DNA from: Deltaproteobacteria bacterium | GTDB taxonomy: Bacteria > JADJOY01 | Assembly: GCA_016713535.1 (NCBI GenBank) | Contig: JADJOY010000001.1 | Span: 124,001-188,000 of the forward strand | Direction: 5' to 3' | Length of the DNA: 64,000 bases | Position numbers and translations under genes: made by a program | The notes under the pieces: generated by a model | What the model was told of the DNA's origin: nothing | What the model saw: only the letters and a program-made list of their open reading frames with translations | Database searches by the model: none | Part shown: positions 44,991 through 54,503 of the stretch, piece after piece | How the letters are laid out: each line of letters starts with the position of its first letter | How positions within the stretch are numbered: the stretch's first letter is position 1

Positions 44991-45770
44991 ATGAGCTTTT
45001 TCCTGCTGCGCATCGCGTTGCTGTCGGCGGCGCTCATGCTCGCGATGTTGGGCGCGCTCGCCGTCGGGCGGCGCTACGGCTCAGCGTGGCGCGCCAAGCG
45101 GCCGGGCGAGGAGGCGCCGGGGCTCGGCACCGTCCAGGGCGCGATCTTCGCTCTCCTCGGACTGCTGATCGCGTTCACGTTTTCGGGCGCGGCGTCGCGT
45201 TTCGATTCGCGCCGCGAGCTCGTCACGGCGGAAGCGAACGCGATCGGGACGGCCTACCTGCGCCTCGACCTCCTTCCCGAGGCCACCCAGGCCGCTCTGC
45301 GCGACGCGTTCCGCCGCTACGTCGATCTCCGCATCGAGCTCTACCGCTCGGCGACCGAGCCGGAGCGGATCCGCATGCTCCTCGCCGAGACGATCGAGCT
45401 CCAAGGTACGATCTGGCGCCTCGCGCAGGCCGCGGCTGGGCAGAGCGGGGACACCGCGGCGCGGGTTCTCCTCACACCGTCGCTCAACGAGATGTTCGAC
45501 ATCGTCACCACCCGGACCCGCGCTCGCTTCATGCATCCGCCGGTGGTGATCTTCGTGATGCTCGGCGCGCTGGCGATGCTCGGCGCGATGCTGGCGGGCT
45601 TCGAGCTGTCGGCGACCGCGGATCCACCGCGGCTCGTGCCGTGGGTGTTCGCGATCACCCTCGCGCTGACCTTCTACGTGATCCTCGACCTCGAGTACCC
45701 GCGATTGGGATTCATCCGCCTCGACGCGGCGGACCAGGTGATGGTCGAGGTGCGCCAGAGCATGGGCTGA
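44991..45770 (+). CDS. DUF4239-like (bestrophin-like) membrane protein
   Basis: ATG 44991 follows GAGGAGG; a further 13 codons upstream are open but lack a ribosome site. The 259-residue protein has two N-terminal membrane helices, AIFALLGLLIAFTFSGAASRFDSRRELV with the DUF4239 signature Arg/Glu residues, a soluble helical middle, and two C-terminal membrane helices with LGALAMLGAMLAGFELS and FAITLALTFYVILDLEYPRLG. It is probably an ion channel-like inner-membrane protein; function is not established for the family. Confidence 0.8.
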   Translation: MSFFLLRIALLSAALMLAMLGALAVGRRYGSAWRAKRPGEEAPGLGTVQGAIFALLGLLIAFTFSGAASRFDSRRELVTAEANAIGTAYLRLDLLPEATQAALRDAFRRYVDLRIELYRSATEPERIRMLLAETIELQGTIWRLAQAAAGQSGDTAARVLLTPSLNEMFDIVTTRTRARFMHPPVVIFVMLGALAMLGAMLAGFELSATADPPRLVPWVFAITLALTFYVILDLEYPRLGFIRLDAADQVMVEVRQSMG

Positions 45771-45996
45771 CACCCCCGGCGGACCACGCGGCGGACGGCG
45801 CCCAACTTGCTTTGGCGTTGCGAAACGACGTGACGACATGGTGCGGAGGCGTGCTGTTGTGTCGTATGGCACGAACGCTGCCCGACGAGCTCGGCAGGTT
45901 TTGCCCACCCAGGCCGGTGTTCCAGGCGTTGCCCCGGCGTCCTCGTGTTCTCCCCACGGCGCATCGCGTCGCGTCGCCGTCATCGAGGAGGCGTCC

Positions 45997-47173
45997 ATGA
46001 CTCTCAGCAATCCCGGGGCACGGGCCGTCCCCGCCACCTTCTTCGCGCCGCCGGAGCGCGCGCGTCCCGGAGGTCCTGGCCGAGCAGCGCCGCAAGCTGA
46101 CGTCCGACCCGCTCGTCGCGAGTCTCCTCGACAGCTTCCCGGAGCCGGTGATGGTGTTGAACGGGGAGCGCCAGATCGTGCTCGCCAACGACAAGTTGCA
46201 CGCGCTTCTCGGGCGCACCGGCGGCGAGCTCGTGGGGCTACGCTTCGGCGAGGCGGTCGATTGCATCCATCGGGACGACGATCCCGCCGGCTGCGGCACC
46301 ACCCGATTCTGCCGGCTTTGCGGCGCGGCGAAGGCCATGGCTCGATGCGCGGCGCAGGGGCTCAAGCAGGTCGAGGAGTGCAACCTGTCGCGCCGCGAGG
46401 CCGAGGGGGTGGCGGCGCTCGACCTCCGAGTCTGGGCCACGCCGATGCTGATCGCCGGCGAGCCGTTCACGGTCTTCGCGGTCCGCGACGTGACCGACGA
46501 GAAGCGCCGGCAGGTGCTCGAGCGCATCTTCTTCCACGATCTCGTCAACGCGGCGGGTGGCCTGCGGGGCATCCTCGAGATCTGGCCCGAGCTCGGTGAC
46601 GGCGACGATCTCAAGACGCTGGCGGTCGACGTCGTCGACCAGATCGTGGAGGAGATCGAGTCACAGCGCGACCTCGCGGCCGCGGAGCGGGGCGACCTCG
46701 AGCTCCGGCCTCGGCCGGTGGACGCTCGTCCCATCCTCGAGCGCCTGTGCGCCCTGTACGGCCACCACGCGGTCGCGACGGGGCGTCGCCTGGCGCCACC
46801 CCGGATCAGCGGCGACACGCGCATCGTGACCGACGACGCGATCCTGCACCGGGTGCTCGGCAACCTGGTGAAGAATGCCCTCGAGGCCTCGCTCGCCGAT
46901 CAGGCCGTGACGGTGAGCTACCACCGCGAGACCACGCCGACGTTCACGGTACACAACGAGACCGTGATGCCGGAGGCCGTGCAGCTCCAGATGTTCCAGC
47001 GCTCCTTCAGCACCAAGCAGGGCTCGGGCCGAGGGGTGGGGAGCTACAGCGTGCGATTGCTGACGGAACGCTACCTCGGTGGCCAGGTGTCGTTCGTGTC
47101 GTTGCCCGGCGCCGGAACCACGTTCACGATCCAACTGCCGACCTCGGTCGCAACGTCCACCGATTCTGGGTGA
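45997..47173 (+). CDS. PAS-containing sensor histidine kinase with Cys-rich insert (frameshifted)
   Basis: ATG 45997 has GAGGAG upstream. A +1 slip near 46055-46070 must be assumed to join the N-terminus to EVLAEQRRKLTSDPLVASLL. The PAS domain then reads PVMVLNGERQIVLANDKLHALLG and has a Cys-rich loop, GCGTTRFCRLCGAA with a Cys upstream. A HisKA-like box FFHDLVNAAGGLRG is followed by an HATPase with VLGNLVKNALEAS and GSGRGVGSYSVRLL. It is about 391 residues, with no membrane segment. The Cys set suggests a metal or redox sensor. No response regulator is adjacent. Confidence 0.8.
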
Positions 47174-47312
47174 TGCGAGCGGTGACCGGGGCGGCCGGCC
47201 GCCGGAGCGCGCGACGGGTACCCCCCGGATCGAGGTACCCGTCGCACCCACCGGCCGATGGGCCGTCACCGGACCTCAGGCCCGGAGGGCGATGGAGGAG
47301 GCGCCGTCGGGC

Positions 47313-47567
47313 TCAGCCTCCCTTCGAGGCCTTGCAGTTCCCCTCGACGATTTCCGTTTCCTTCGCGCACTCCGCGACGCAGCGGTTCGCATACTCCTTG
47401 TCGCGCGCCGTGCACACCGTCTCGACGGCGATCGGGCAGGCGGCCTTGCCGGACTTCACTTCGGGACTGTCCTTGCTGCAGCCACTCGCGCCGATCGTGC
47501 CGGCGAGAGCGAGCAGCAGGGCGCCGAGGCTGGCGCGCGAGAAGGGCACTACGAGTCGCTCGTGCAT
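47313..47567 (-). CDS. Small Kazal-like lipoprotein
   Basis: The 84-residue protein from ATG 47567 has a lipoprotein signal (ALLLALAGTIGASGC) and a mature part with CPIAVETVC, then YANRCVAECAK and a final GNC. The Cys spacing and the YANRC element are those of a Kazal-type protease inhibitor, in a minimal form. It is probably a surface-anchored inhibitor. The two earlier in-frame stretches in the same frame up to 47774 have no domain. Confidence 0.65.
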   Translation of the reverse strand: MHERLVVPFSRASLGALLLALAGTIGASGCSKDSPEVKSGKAACPIAVETVCTARDKEYANRCVAECAKETEIVEGNCKASKGG

Positions 47568-47983
47568 GGGAAGGCGCCCCGCCAGAGTGTCGAGGGACGC
47601 GGTGGGCGTCCCGGCTCTGGATCCGCGACGGAGTCCGTCGCAACGAGCGGTCCTACGGGTTTCGGCGGAGCGTGTCAAGCACGATCGGCGACGGATCGTG
47701 GGTGGGTCTGCGCCGAGAGGCTGCTTTCGAGTCGCGAGGGTCCGGGGGCCTGTCGGCGGCCACGGCTCGCGCACCTTCGATCCCGGTCGAGGGGAGGCTC
47801 GCCCGCGCTGCGGCCGCGCGAATGGAGCTCACGGCCCACGAGACGAGCGGGGGACACAGCGCAGGGGCTCCAGTTCCTCACGCCAGGCGACGGTCAACGC
47901 GAACCCGGCGGCCCGAACGAGAAGCCGCGGGGCTCGCACGGGCGCGACGGGGCCGCCATGCTTGCGTCGCTGAGGCACCCTCG
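47568..47983. other. 416-bp divergent intergenic region
   Basis: It separates the Kazal-like gene from the membrane glycosyltransferase. The only structure I see is the dyad at 47582-47620. No frame here has protein-like features. It must hold both promoters but no clear -35/-10 pair stands out. Confidence 0.5.
47582..47620 (-). promoter_or_regulatory. Two-part inverted repeat before the Kazal-like gene
   Basis: Inner arms GGGACGC / GCGTCCC (47594-47600, 47606-47612) around GGTGG are flanked by outer arms CCAGAG / CTCTGG (47582-47587, 47615-47620). The dyad lies 15-53 bp upstream of the ATG at 47567, in the right place for an operator or a leader structure. Confidence 0.45.
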
Positions 47984-49600
47984 ATGGCGATTCCGGTCCG
48001 CGTCGCGCTCCTGATCGTCGCGCTCGTCGCGCTCGCCTGGGACGCTCGTCGCCCGAGAGCGGGTCCGAGGGCCGGCCTGCTCCTCGTGAGCGCGCTGGCG
48101 GTCGGGGAGATCGCGTTCGTCCTGGCGCTCTGGTCCCGGCACCGGGGCTTTCCGCTCTACCTCGAGATCATGGAGGGCGCGGTGGTGCAGCACGTCGAGC
48201 GGCTGCTCGCCGGTGCGCCGCTCTATGCCGAGCCCTCCCCGGACTTCGTGCCGTTCGCCTACAACCCGCTCTACTACGTGCTCTGCGCGCCGCTGGTCCG
48301 TGCCTTCGGCGCGCACGTGGCGGTGCTGCGTGGTTTCTCGATCGTGGGCGCCGTCGCCGCCTCGGTGCTGGTGTTCGAAGTGGTGGCGCGGCGCAGCGGT
48401 TCGCGCTGGCGTGCCCTCGTGGCGGTGGGGCTCTTCGCGGCGGCCTACGAGGCGATGGATGCGTACCTCGACACCGCGCACGGCGACACCTGGCTGCTGG
48501 TCGCGATCCTCACCGGGACCGCGCTGGTGGAGGCGGGGGTGGGGGAGGCGCGTGGCGCGGGCCCGGTGTCGCGACGTTCCGCGCGGGTGCTGCGCGTCCT
48601 CGGCGTCGCGGTGCTGTGCGCTGGGTTCTGGATCAAGCAACATGGCGCGTTGTTCGTGCTCGGGGCGCTGTCCTACGTGTGGCTTCGGATGGGTCCGCGC
48701 CGGTCGATCGCCGAGCTGGCCGTGGCGGCGCTCGCCGGACCGATCGCCTACGGCTGGCTCGGTCCTCGCGTCTTCGGCCCATGGCTGCACTTCTACACCT
48801 GGACCGTGCCGCGCTCGTGGTCGTCGCTCGAGCTCACGACGTTCACGCGCCTCTTCGCCTATCTGGCGCGCTACGTGCCGCTCCTCGCCCTCGCCGCCGC
48901 CGCGGGCTGGGTCGAGACCATGCGTCGTGCGCACGCGCGGCTCGACCTGTGGCAGACGCAAGGGCTGGTCGCTCTCGGTGCGGGGGCGATGGGCGCTCTC
49001 GACGCGGGTGGGAACGACAACGTGTTCATCCCGCTCGCCACGTTCGCGATCGTGGTGGGCGTCAGCGAGCTGCCACGCCTCGAGCTTCTGCCCGAGCGGT
49101 GGCGGAGGCACGCGGAGCCGCTGGTGCTGGCGGCGAGCTTCGCCGCACTCCTCTACGATCCCCGGCACGTGTGGACGTCCATGCGCGCCGAGGACGCGTA
49201 CGCCGACCTCACCGCGCTGGTGGCCGACTTGCCCGGGCCGGTCTTCGCCCCGGACCTCGGCCCCACGGACGGGGTGACGCGCTTCCAGCCACCGCTGACC
49301 TGGGTGGCGATCGAGGACCTGGTGCGCGGCCCGCGAGGGCCCGCCCTGGACCCGGCGCGGGTCCGCGCGCTCCTCACCCCGGTGGCCGAGCCTCCCGGCC
49401 CGGCGTTCATCCTGGCCAGCCGTCCGCTCGAGCGCCGCACGTCGCTGGCACCGCTCCTCGATCGCTACCGGCTGGTCGCCGACTTCGGGCAGCGGTTCGT
49501 CGCCCTCCGCACCCAGCCGATGAGGTGCGGGCGGCTCTACCCGCGCTACCTCTACCGCTGGGAGGGGGCGAGCGCGCCGGCTCCGCGGAACCACTCGTAG
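47984..49600 (+). CDS. Polytopic membrane glycosyltransferase-like protein (GT-C/ArnT type)
   Basis: ATG 47984 has TGAGG upstream and starts a hydrophobic helix (IPVRVALLIVALVALAW). The 538-residue protein has about ten membrane segments. A first extracytoplasmic loop carries YLEIMEGAVVQHVERLLAG, the acidic loop position that in GT-C enzymes holds a catalytic Asp/Glu. AYLDTAHGDTWLL and WIKQHGALFVL are further conserved-looking polar spots. A soluble C-terminal domain follows. It probably moves sugar from a polyprenyl carrier. The 3' end overlaps the convergent epimerase gene by 49 bp. Confidence 0.78.
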   Translation: MAIPVRVALLIVALVALAWDARRPRAGPRAGLLLVSALAVGEIAFVLALWSRHRGFPLYLEIMEGAVVQHVERLLAGAPLYAEPSPDFVPFAYNPLYYVLCAPLVRAFGAHVAVLRGFSIVGAVAASVLVFEVVARRSGSRWRALVAVGLFAAAYEAMDAYLDTAHGDTWLLVAILTGTALVEAGVGEARGAGPVSRRSARVLRVLGVAVLCAGFWIKQHGALFVLGALSYVWLRMGPRRSIAELAVAALAGPIAYGWLGPRVFGPWLHFYTWTVPRSWSSLELTTFTRLFAYLARYVPLLALAAAAGWVETMRRAHARLDLWQTQGLVALGAGAMGALDAGGNDNVFIPLATFAIVVGVSELPRLELLPERWRRHAEPLVLAASFAALLYDPRHVWTSMRAEDAYADLTALVADLPGPVFAPDLGPTDGVTRFQPPLTWVAIEDLVRGPRGPALDPARVRALLTPVAEPPGPAFILASRPLERRTSLAPLLDRYRLVADFGQRFVALRTQPMRCGRLYPRYLYRWEGASAPAPRNHS

Positions 49601-50554
49601 GTGTCGCGGATGGTGTCGGCGAGGGGGCGCGGCGCGTAGCCGAGCTCGGTTCGCGCTTTGGTGAGGTCCGCGGTCGAGTCGGCCTTGAGCGCGCCGAGCG
49701 ACTCGGCGGTGTAGACCGGGTGGGTCTTGGTGACGTTGGCGAAGAGGGTCATGAACGGCACACCGAGATGGGCGACCCAGAAGGGGCGTCACGAGCCGGG
49801 GCGGCTCGACGCCGGTGCACGCGTGGGCGAGCCGCGCGACCTCGCGGACCGAGGCCCACTCGTTGGCGAGGATGTAGCTCTCGTTGCGCCGTCCACGCTC
49901 CTCGGCGGCGAGCATGCCATCCACCACGTCGCGGACGTCCACGAAGTTGTACCCGCCCGGTACCAGGGCCGGCAGCCGGCGGTGGTAGAGGTCGAGCAGC
50001 ACCTGGCCCATCCGCGACGGCCGGTAGTCGATCGGGCCGATCACGCCCGCGGGGTGGACGATCACCGCATCGAGCCCCTTGGCGATCACGTCGCGTACCG
50101 CGATCTCCCCGGCCGCCTTGGAGCGGTCGTACGCGGGGCGATCGGCGGCGAGGGTTCGCGCCGACTGCTCGGTGAGCGGACCCGAGCGCGGGCAGTACTG
50201 GTCGAAGGCGTGGATGGACGAGGTGTGGACCATGCGCCGCACGCCGGCTTCGAGCGCCGCTTCCGCGGCGTTGCGCGCCCCCCCCACGTTGACCGCCGCG
50301 ACGTGGCCGTCCTTGTCGCCCTGGATCGAGATGATCGCGGCGAGATGGAACACCACCTCGGCGCCGCGGAACGCGCTCACCAGGCTGGCGCGGTCGCGGA
50401 CGTCGCCGTGGACGCGCTCGACATCGAGCCCGTCGAGGCCGATCGGCGAGTCGTGCACCACCACCCGCACGCGCCGTCCCTGCCCGAGAAGCGTGCGCAC
50501 CAGGTTCGCGCCGATGTGACCGCTCGCACCCGTGACGACCGTGAGCTTCGACAT
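49552..50554 (-). CDS. NAD(P)-dependent epimerase/dehydratase or 3-beta-HSD-like extended SDR (frameshifted)
   Basis: ATG 50554 begins SKLTVVTGASGHIGANLVRTLL, the TGXXGXXG cofactor motif of extended SDRs. HTSSIHAFDQY and YDRSKAAGE give the Ser and the YXXXK pair. One extra base in the G4 run at 49783-49786 breaks the frame; dropping it gives RLVTPFWVAHLGVP, and the C-terminus then ends TELGYAPRPLADTIRDTYEWFR, the classic end of this family. The protein is about 334 residues. Substrate may be a sugar nucleotide, a sterol or a dihydroflavonol-like compound. Confidence 0.82.
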
Positions 50555-50657
50555 GAGATCCGCTCGCTTCGAGCCCGCCGCTGGCGGCGGGGAGGGAGGG
50601 GCAAACCGGGCGATTCTCACATCTCGCGCGGCGGATGTCAGGCTCCGCGGAGCTCGC

Positions 50658-51494
50658 TCAGCGGCGGGTGAGGCGGCCGCCGGTCGCCACCAGCATCTGG
50701 TAGGTACCCGGGAGCGAGCGCTGCATGACGTCGAACAGGTAGGCCTCGGGGCCGATCAGCACCCGCCGCGCGTTCTTCCGGACGCCGTCGAGGATCCGCT
50801 TCGCGGCCACCGCTGGCGGAATGCGCAGCATCTTGTTGAACTCGGCCGCGGCCTGCGCGGGGCTCGTGGTGCCGCCGATCCCTGCCGTGTCCCCGACGCG
50901 CGCGGCGTTGGCGATGTTGGTGCGGATGCCGCCCGGATGGACGCAGGTGGCGCTCACGCCGCAGCGCTCGATGTCGAGCTCCTCGCGCAGCGCCTCGGTG
51001 AAGCCGCGCACCGCGAACTTGGAGGCGTTGTAGGCCGACTGGGTCGGCACGCCGATCAGCCCGAACACGCTGGACACGTTGACCACGTGCCCGTCGCCGG
51101 TCTCCTTGAGGTAGGGGAGGAACGCCTTGGTCCCGTGCACCACACCCCAGAAGTTGATTCCCATGAGCCACTCGATGTCCTCGTAGCGGCTCTTCTCGAC
51201 CGTCGCGGCGACCGCGACACCTGCGTTGTTGATGATCACGTTGACGCGCCCGAGCTCGCGGACGGTGGCGTCGGCCCAGGCGTGCACGGCGGCGCGGTCA
51301 GCGACGTCGAGGACCGTGGTGGCGACCCGTGCGCCGGTGCTGCGACACGTGGCGGCGGTCTGTTCCAGATTGCCGGCGTGGATGTCGGAGAGCGCGAGCA
51401 ACGCGCCACGGCGGGCCGCGAGCTCGGCGAGCGCGCGGCCGATCCCCGAGCCCGCGCCGGTGATGGCCACGACCTTGTCCTTCAGCGATTTCAT
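50658..51494 (-). CDS. Short-chain dehydrogenase/reductase
   Basis: The 278-residue classical SDR has cofactor motif TGAGSGIG at residues 12-19, INNAGVA, catalytic VNVSSVFG and YNASK, and PGGIRT. ATG 51494 is chosen because 40 earlier in-frame residues have no SDR match. It shares a strand with the epimerase 104 bp downstream. With the wax ester synthase nearby it may reduce a fatty aldehyde or ketoacyl group; this is inferred. Confidence 0.9.
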   Translation of the reverse strand: MKSLKDKVVAITGAGSGIGRALAELAARRGALLALSDIHAGNLEQTAATCRSTGARVATTVLDVADRAAVHAWADATVRELGRVNVIINNAGVAVAATVEKSRYEDIEWLMGINFWGVVHGTKAFLPYLKETGDGHVVNVSSVFGLIGVPTQSAYNASKFAVRGFTEALREELDIERCGVSATCVHPGGIRTNIANAARVGDTAGIGGTTSPAQAAAEFNKMLRIPPAVAAKRILDGVRKNARRVLIGPEAYLFDVMQRSLPGTYQMLVATGGRLTRR

Positions 51495-51730
51495 GGCGGT
51501 TCCCCTGGCCTGCGAGCCGACGACCCGGTCCGGCGAGTGAGGCGGCGAACCGTAGCCGCTGCCGCGATCGAGCGGGAGGGCCGCGCGGGCCGCACCCTTG
51601 TCGTTTCGGGCCACGCGGCTGGCGTCGGCGCCATGCCGGACCGCGGTTGCCTCGGGCGCGGCTCGACGCTTGCACGGATCGCGCTCATGAAGCGCAATCC
51701 CCCCTGCCGAGTCACCGCGAGGTGTCGCCG

Positions 51731-52987
51731 GTGAGCCGCGCGTCGGTCGTTTCCCGGATCGCCCACGACGCGTGCGTCCATGCGCCGTCGAGCATGCCGG
51801 AGGGGCCGTGGTGGGAGCACCTCGAGAGCAATTTCTGGGAGCGTCCCGAGGGTTTCGAGCTCGCTCTGCGTGATCTGGTGCGGGTGCGCGCGACCGCCGC
51901 GTTCGACGTCGCCGTCCGCACCGGGCTGGCGAGCCTGATCGCGCCGCTCACGGTGCCGGTCGGCTACCACCCGGTAGCGCTCAGGGCGATGTTCGGCGAG
52001 CGCAAGGTCTACGAGCGCGCGGCCGAGAGCGGCGATCCGCGCCGCTTCTTCGCCGCACCTCCCGATGCGATCGAGATGACCAGCGCGGAGGCGGGATGGC
52101 CGCACTTCGAGGCGCGGGGTGGACGTTGCCGAGACCTCCGCTTCGAGAGCGCCTACGTCCCGCTGAACGCCCGGCTCCGTGACCGGTACCTGGCCCACGA
52201 GGCCAACCGGTTCGCGCGCGCTCGCTACTGGAGCCACGGTGGTCGGGCACGCTCCACGATCATCGCCGTGCACGGGTTCGCGGGCGACCCGTATTGGCTC
52301 AATCAGTGGCTCTTCGCCCTGCCGTGGTTCTACTCGATCGGCTGCGACGTGTTGCTGGTGACGTTGCCGTTCCATGGCGCCCGCCGTACCCGAGGCTCGG
52401 TCGTGAGCGGGCAGGGGTTCTTCTCGGGTGGGACCTCGTGGATCAACGAGGCGTTCGGGCAGGCGGTGATGGACGTCCGGAGCTTCGTCGGCTGGCTCGA
52501 ACGGGAGCGTGGCGTCGAACGGATCGGCGTCACCGGCATCAGCCTGGGCGGCTATACGGCCGCACTCCTGGCGGCCGTGGACGATCGGTTGCAGTTCGCG
52601 ATCCCCAACGTGCCGCTGGTCAGCCTCCCCGATCTGGTCCTCGAGTGGGAGCCGCTCGGAAGCCTGATGCGCGCCGCCATGCTGGTGACCGGCACCTCGA
52701 TCAAGACGGTGCGCCGGGCACTCGCGGTCCACAGCCCGCTCACCTACCCGCCGCTCCTCGACCGGGAGCGGCTGATGATCATCGGCGGCGTCGGTGACCG
52801 GCTCGCGCCGCCCAAGCACTCGCGGCTGCTGTGGGATCACTGGGGGCGCTGCCGCATCCATTGGTTTCCCGGTAGCCACAGCATCCATCTGGATCGCGGC
52901 GACTATCTGCGCCGCATGGGACGGTTCCTGAACGAGATCGGGTTCAACGTCGACCGGCGGCGCCGGCGGTCAGCCCGCGTGGCGTGA
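51731..52987 (+). CDS. Alpha/beta hydrolase, ABHD18-like (paralogue)
   Basis: GTG 51731 is selected because GAGG lies eight bases before it; ATG 51794 is an alternative. The 418-residue protein has VHGFAGDPYWLNQW, VTLPFHGARRT, the nucleophile elbow GISLGG (Ser271), an Asp in GGVGDRLAPP and a late His in GSHSIHL. The layout matches the protein at 33090, so they are paralogues. It is followed 25 bp later by the wax ester synthase gene, which suggests a lipid esterase or acyltransfer role in neutral-lipid turnover. Confidence 0.85.
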   Translation: MSRASVVSRIAHDACVHAPSSMPEGPWWEHLESNFWERPEGFELALRDLVRVRATAAFDVAVRTGLASLIAPLTVPVGYHPVALRAMFGERKVYERAAESGDPRRFFAAPPDAIEMTSAEAGWPHFEARGGRCRDLRFESAYVPLNARLRDRYLAHEANRFARARYWSHGGRARSTIIAVHGFAGDPYWLNQWLFALPWFYSIGCDVLLVTLPFHGARRTRGSVVSGQGFFSGGTSWINEAFGQAVMDVRSFVGWLERERGVERIGVTGISLGGYTAALLAAVDDRLQFAIPNVPLVSLPDLVLEWEPLGSLMRAAMLVTGTSIKTVRRALAVHSPLTYPPLLDRERLMIIGGVGDRLAPPKHSRLLWDHWGRCRIHWFPGSHSIHLDRGDYLRRMGRFLNEIGFNVDRRRRRSARVA

Positions 52988-53012
52988 CCGGCGATCGTGG
53001 GAGGGTCGTGCC

Positions 53013-54503
53013 GTGCAACCGGTGTCGAGCCTCGATGCCGCGCTGCTCTACGCCGAGACGGCGCAGATGCCGCTCCACACGCTGGGCGTGATCGTGCTGG
53101 ACGCGCCCGTGGGCTTTCGCGGCTCGCCGTTCGCGACCATGGAGAAGCTCTTCCGCGAGCGGATCCACCAGGTCGGCCCGTTTCGCCGCCGGCTGGTCGA
53201 CGGACCGGTCGGGCTCGGCGACCCCCACTGGATCGAGGATCCTCGGTTCGACCTCGCGAACCACCTGCTGGAGGTGGAGCTACCGCAGCCGAGAGGTCTG
53301 CGCGAGCTCGCCGCGTTCGTCGGCGAGTACGCGGGCCGCCTCCTCGACCGTCGCAAGCCGCTCTGGGAGATGGTGCTGATCCCGCGCCTGGGCAGGCGCA
53401 AGGTCGCGGTCGTGTCGAAGATCCACCACGCCGCCATGGACGGCGGGCGGCTGGTGGCGCTGATCCACCAGCTGTTCGACGAGGCGCCGTCGGGCTCTCG
53501 GGCGCCGCTGCCGGATCAGCCGTGGATCCCCGACTCCGAGCCCTCACCGGCCTGGCTCGTGGCCGACACGGCGCGCGCGCTGGCGACGAGGCCCTGGCAC
53601 GCGGTGCGCGCGATCGCCGAGGTCACCGAGTCGATGCTCGAGCGCGGGCAGGCCGCGCATCCGCCGCACGAGTCGCGAGCGGGCGAGGCCGAGCCCGGGA
53701 CCGAGCCCGCGGCGAAGCTCTTCGAGGCGCCGCCGACGCCGTTCAACCGCGCGCTCACGGCGCATCGCTCGGTGGCCTTCGCCGACGTCCCGTTCCGCGA
53801 TCTCGCGGGGATCAAGGAGGCCTTCGGAACCACGATCAACGACGTGGTGCTCGCGGCGAGCTGCGCGTCGCTGCGCGCGTGGCTCCTCGCCCACGGCGGC
53901 CTCCCGGAACGCTCGCTGGTGGCCAACGTGCCGGTGACGGTGCGCGCCGCGCACGGCGCCGACGGGGACGTCGGCAATCGCGTGTCGATGATCCTCGCCC
54001 ACCTGCCGGTGACGAGCGAGGACCCGGTGGGGCGGCTGCTCGCGATCCACGCCGAGACCCATCGGGCCAAGGAGCGCCACGGCGGATCCGGCGGCGACGT
54101 GTTGCGCCGCTTCACCGATCTCGTGACGAGCCTCGCGTCGCCGTGGCTCCTGACCCACGTGGTCCAGCTCTACTCGGCCAGCCACCTCGCGGACTGGATG
54201 CCCGTCTTCTGGAACCTCGTGATCTCGAACCTCCCCGGTCCCGCGACGCCGCTCTACTGTGCCGGGGGAACCGTGACGAGGATCTACCCGCTCGGCCCGG
54301 TGCAACAGGGCTCGGGACTCAACCTCACCGTCATGAGCGTCGCCGACCGGCTCTGCCTCGGAGCGATGGCGTGCACCGAGCTCGTGCCGGACGTCGACTC
54401 GATCGTCGCGGGGTTCGCGGACGAGATCGCGGTGCTGAAGAGGCTCGCCCCGCGCCGCACGCGGCGCGAGGCGCGGTCACGCTCGGCGCGGCGGGCCGCC
54501 TAG
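53013..54503 (+). CDS. Wax ester synthase/diacylglycerol acyltransferase (WS/DGAT)
   Basis: Makes wax esters or triacylglycerol from acyl-CoA and an alcohol or diacylglycerol. The 496-residue protein from GTG 53013 (AGGG upstream) has the acyltransferase motif HHAAMDG at residues 138-144, the second motif GNRVSM near residue 320, and the ISNLPGP motif near residue 410. These three together are diagnostic. No membrane segment. It lies downstream of the hydrolase in the same direction, and convergent with an SDR that overlaps its end by 27 bp. Confidence 0.93.
   Translation: MQPVSSLDAALLYAETAQMPLHTLGVIVLDAPVGFRGSPFATMEKLFRERIHQVGPFRRRLVDGPVGLGDPHWIEDPRFDLANHLLEVELPQPRGLRELAAFVGEYAGRLLDRRKPLWEMVLIPRLGRRKVAVVSKIHHAAMDGGRLVALIHQLFDEAPSGSRAPLPDQPWIPDSEPSPAWLVADTARALATRPWHAVRAIAEVTESMLERGQAAHPPHESRAGEAEPGTEPAAKLFEAPPTPFNRALTAHRSVAFADVPFRDLAGIKEAFGTTINDVVLAASCASLRAWLLAHGGLPERSLVANVPVTVRAAHGADGDVGNRVSMILAHLPVTSEDPVGRLLAIHAETHRAKERHGGSGGDVLRRFTDLVTSLASPWLLTHVVQLYSASHLADWMPVFWNLVISNLPGPATPLYCAGGTVTRIYPLGPVQQGSGLNLTVMSVADRLCLGAMACTELVPDVDSIVAGFADEIAVLKRLAPRRTRREARSRSARRAA

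Noticed and set aside
47894-50620. A 908-codon frame on the minus strand
   Set aside because: Only the first 300 codons are real (the epimerase). The rest continues out of frame after the indel at 49783-49786 and then antisense to the GT-C gene.
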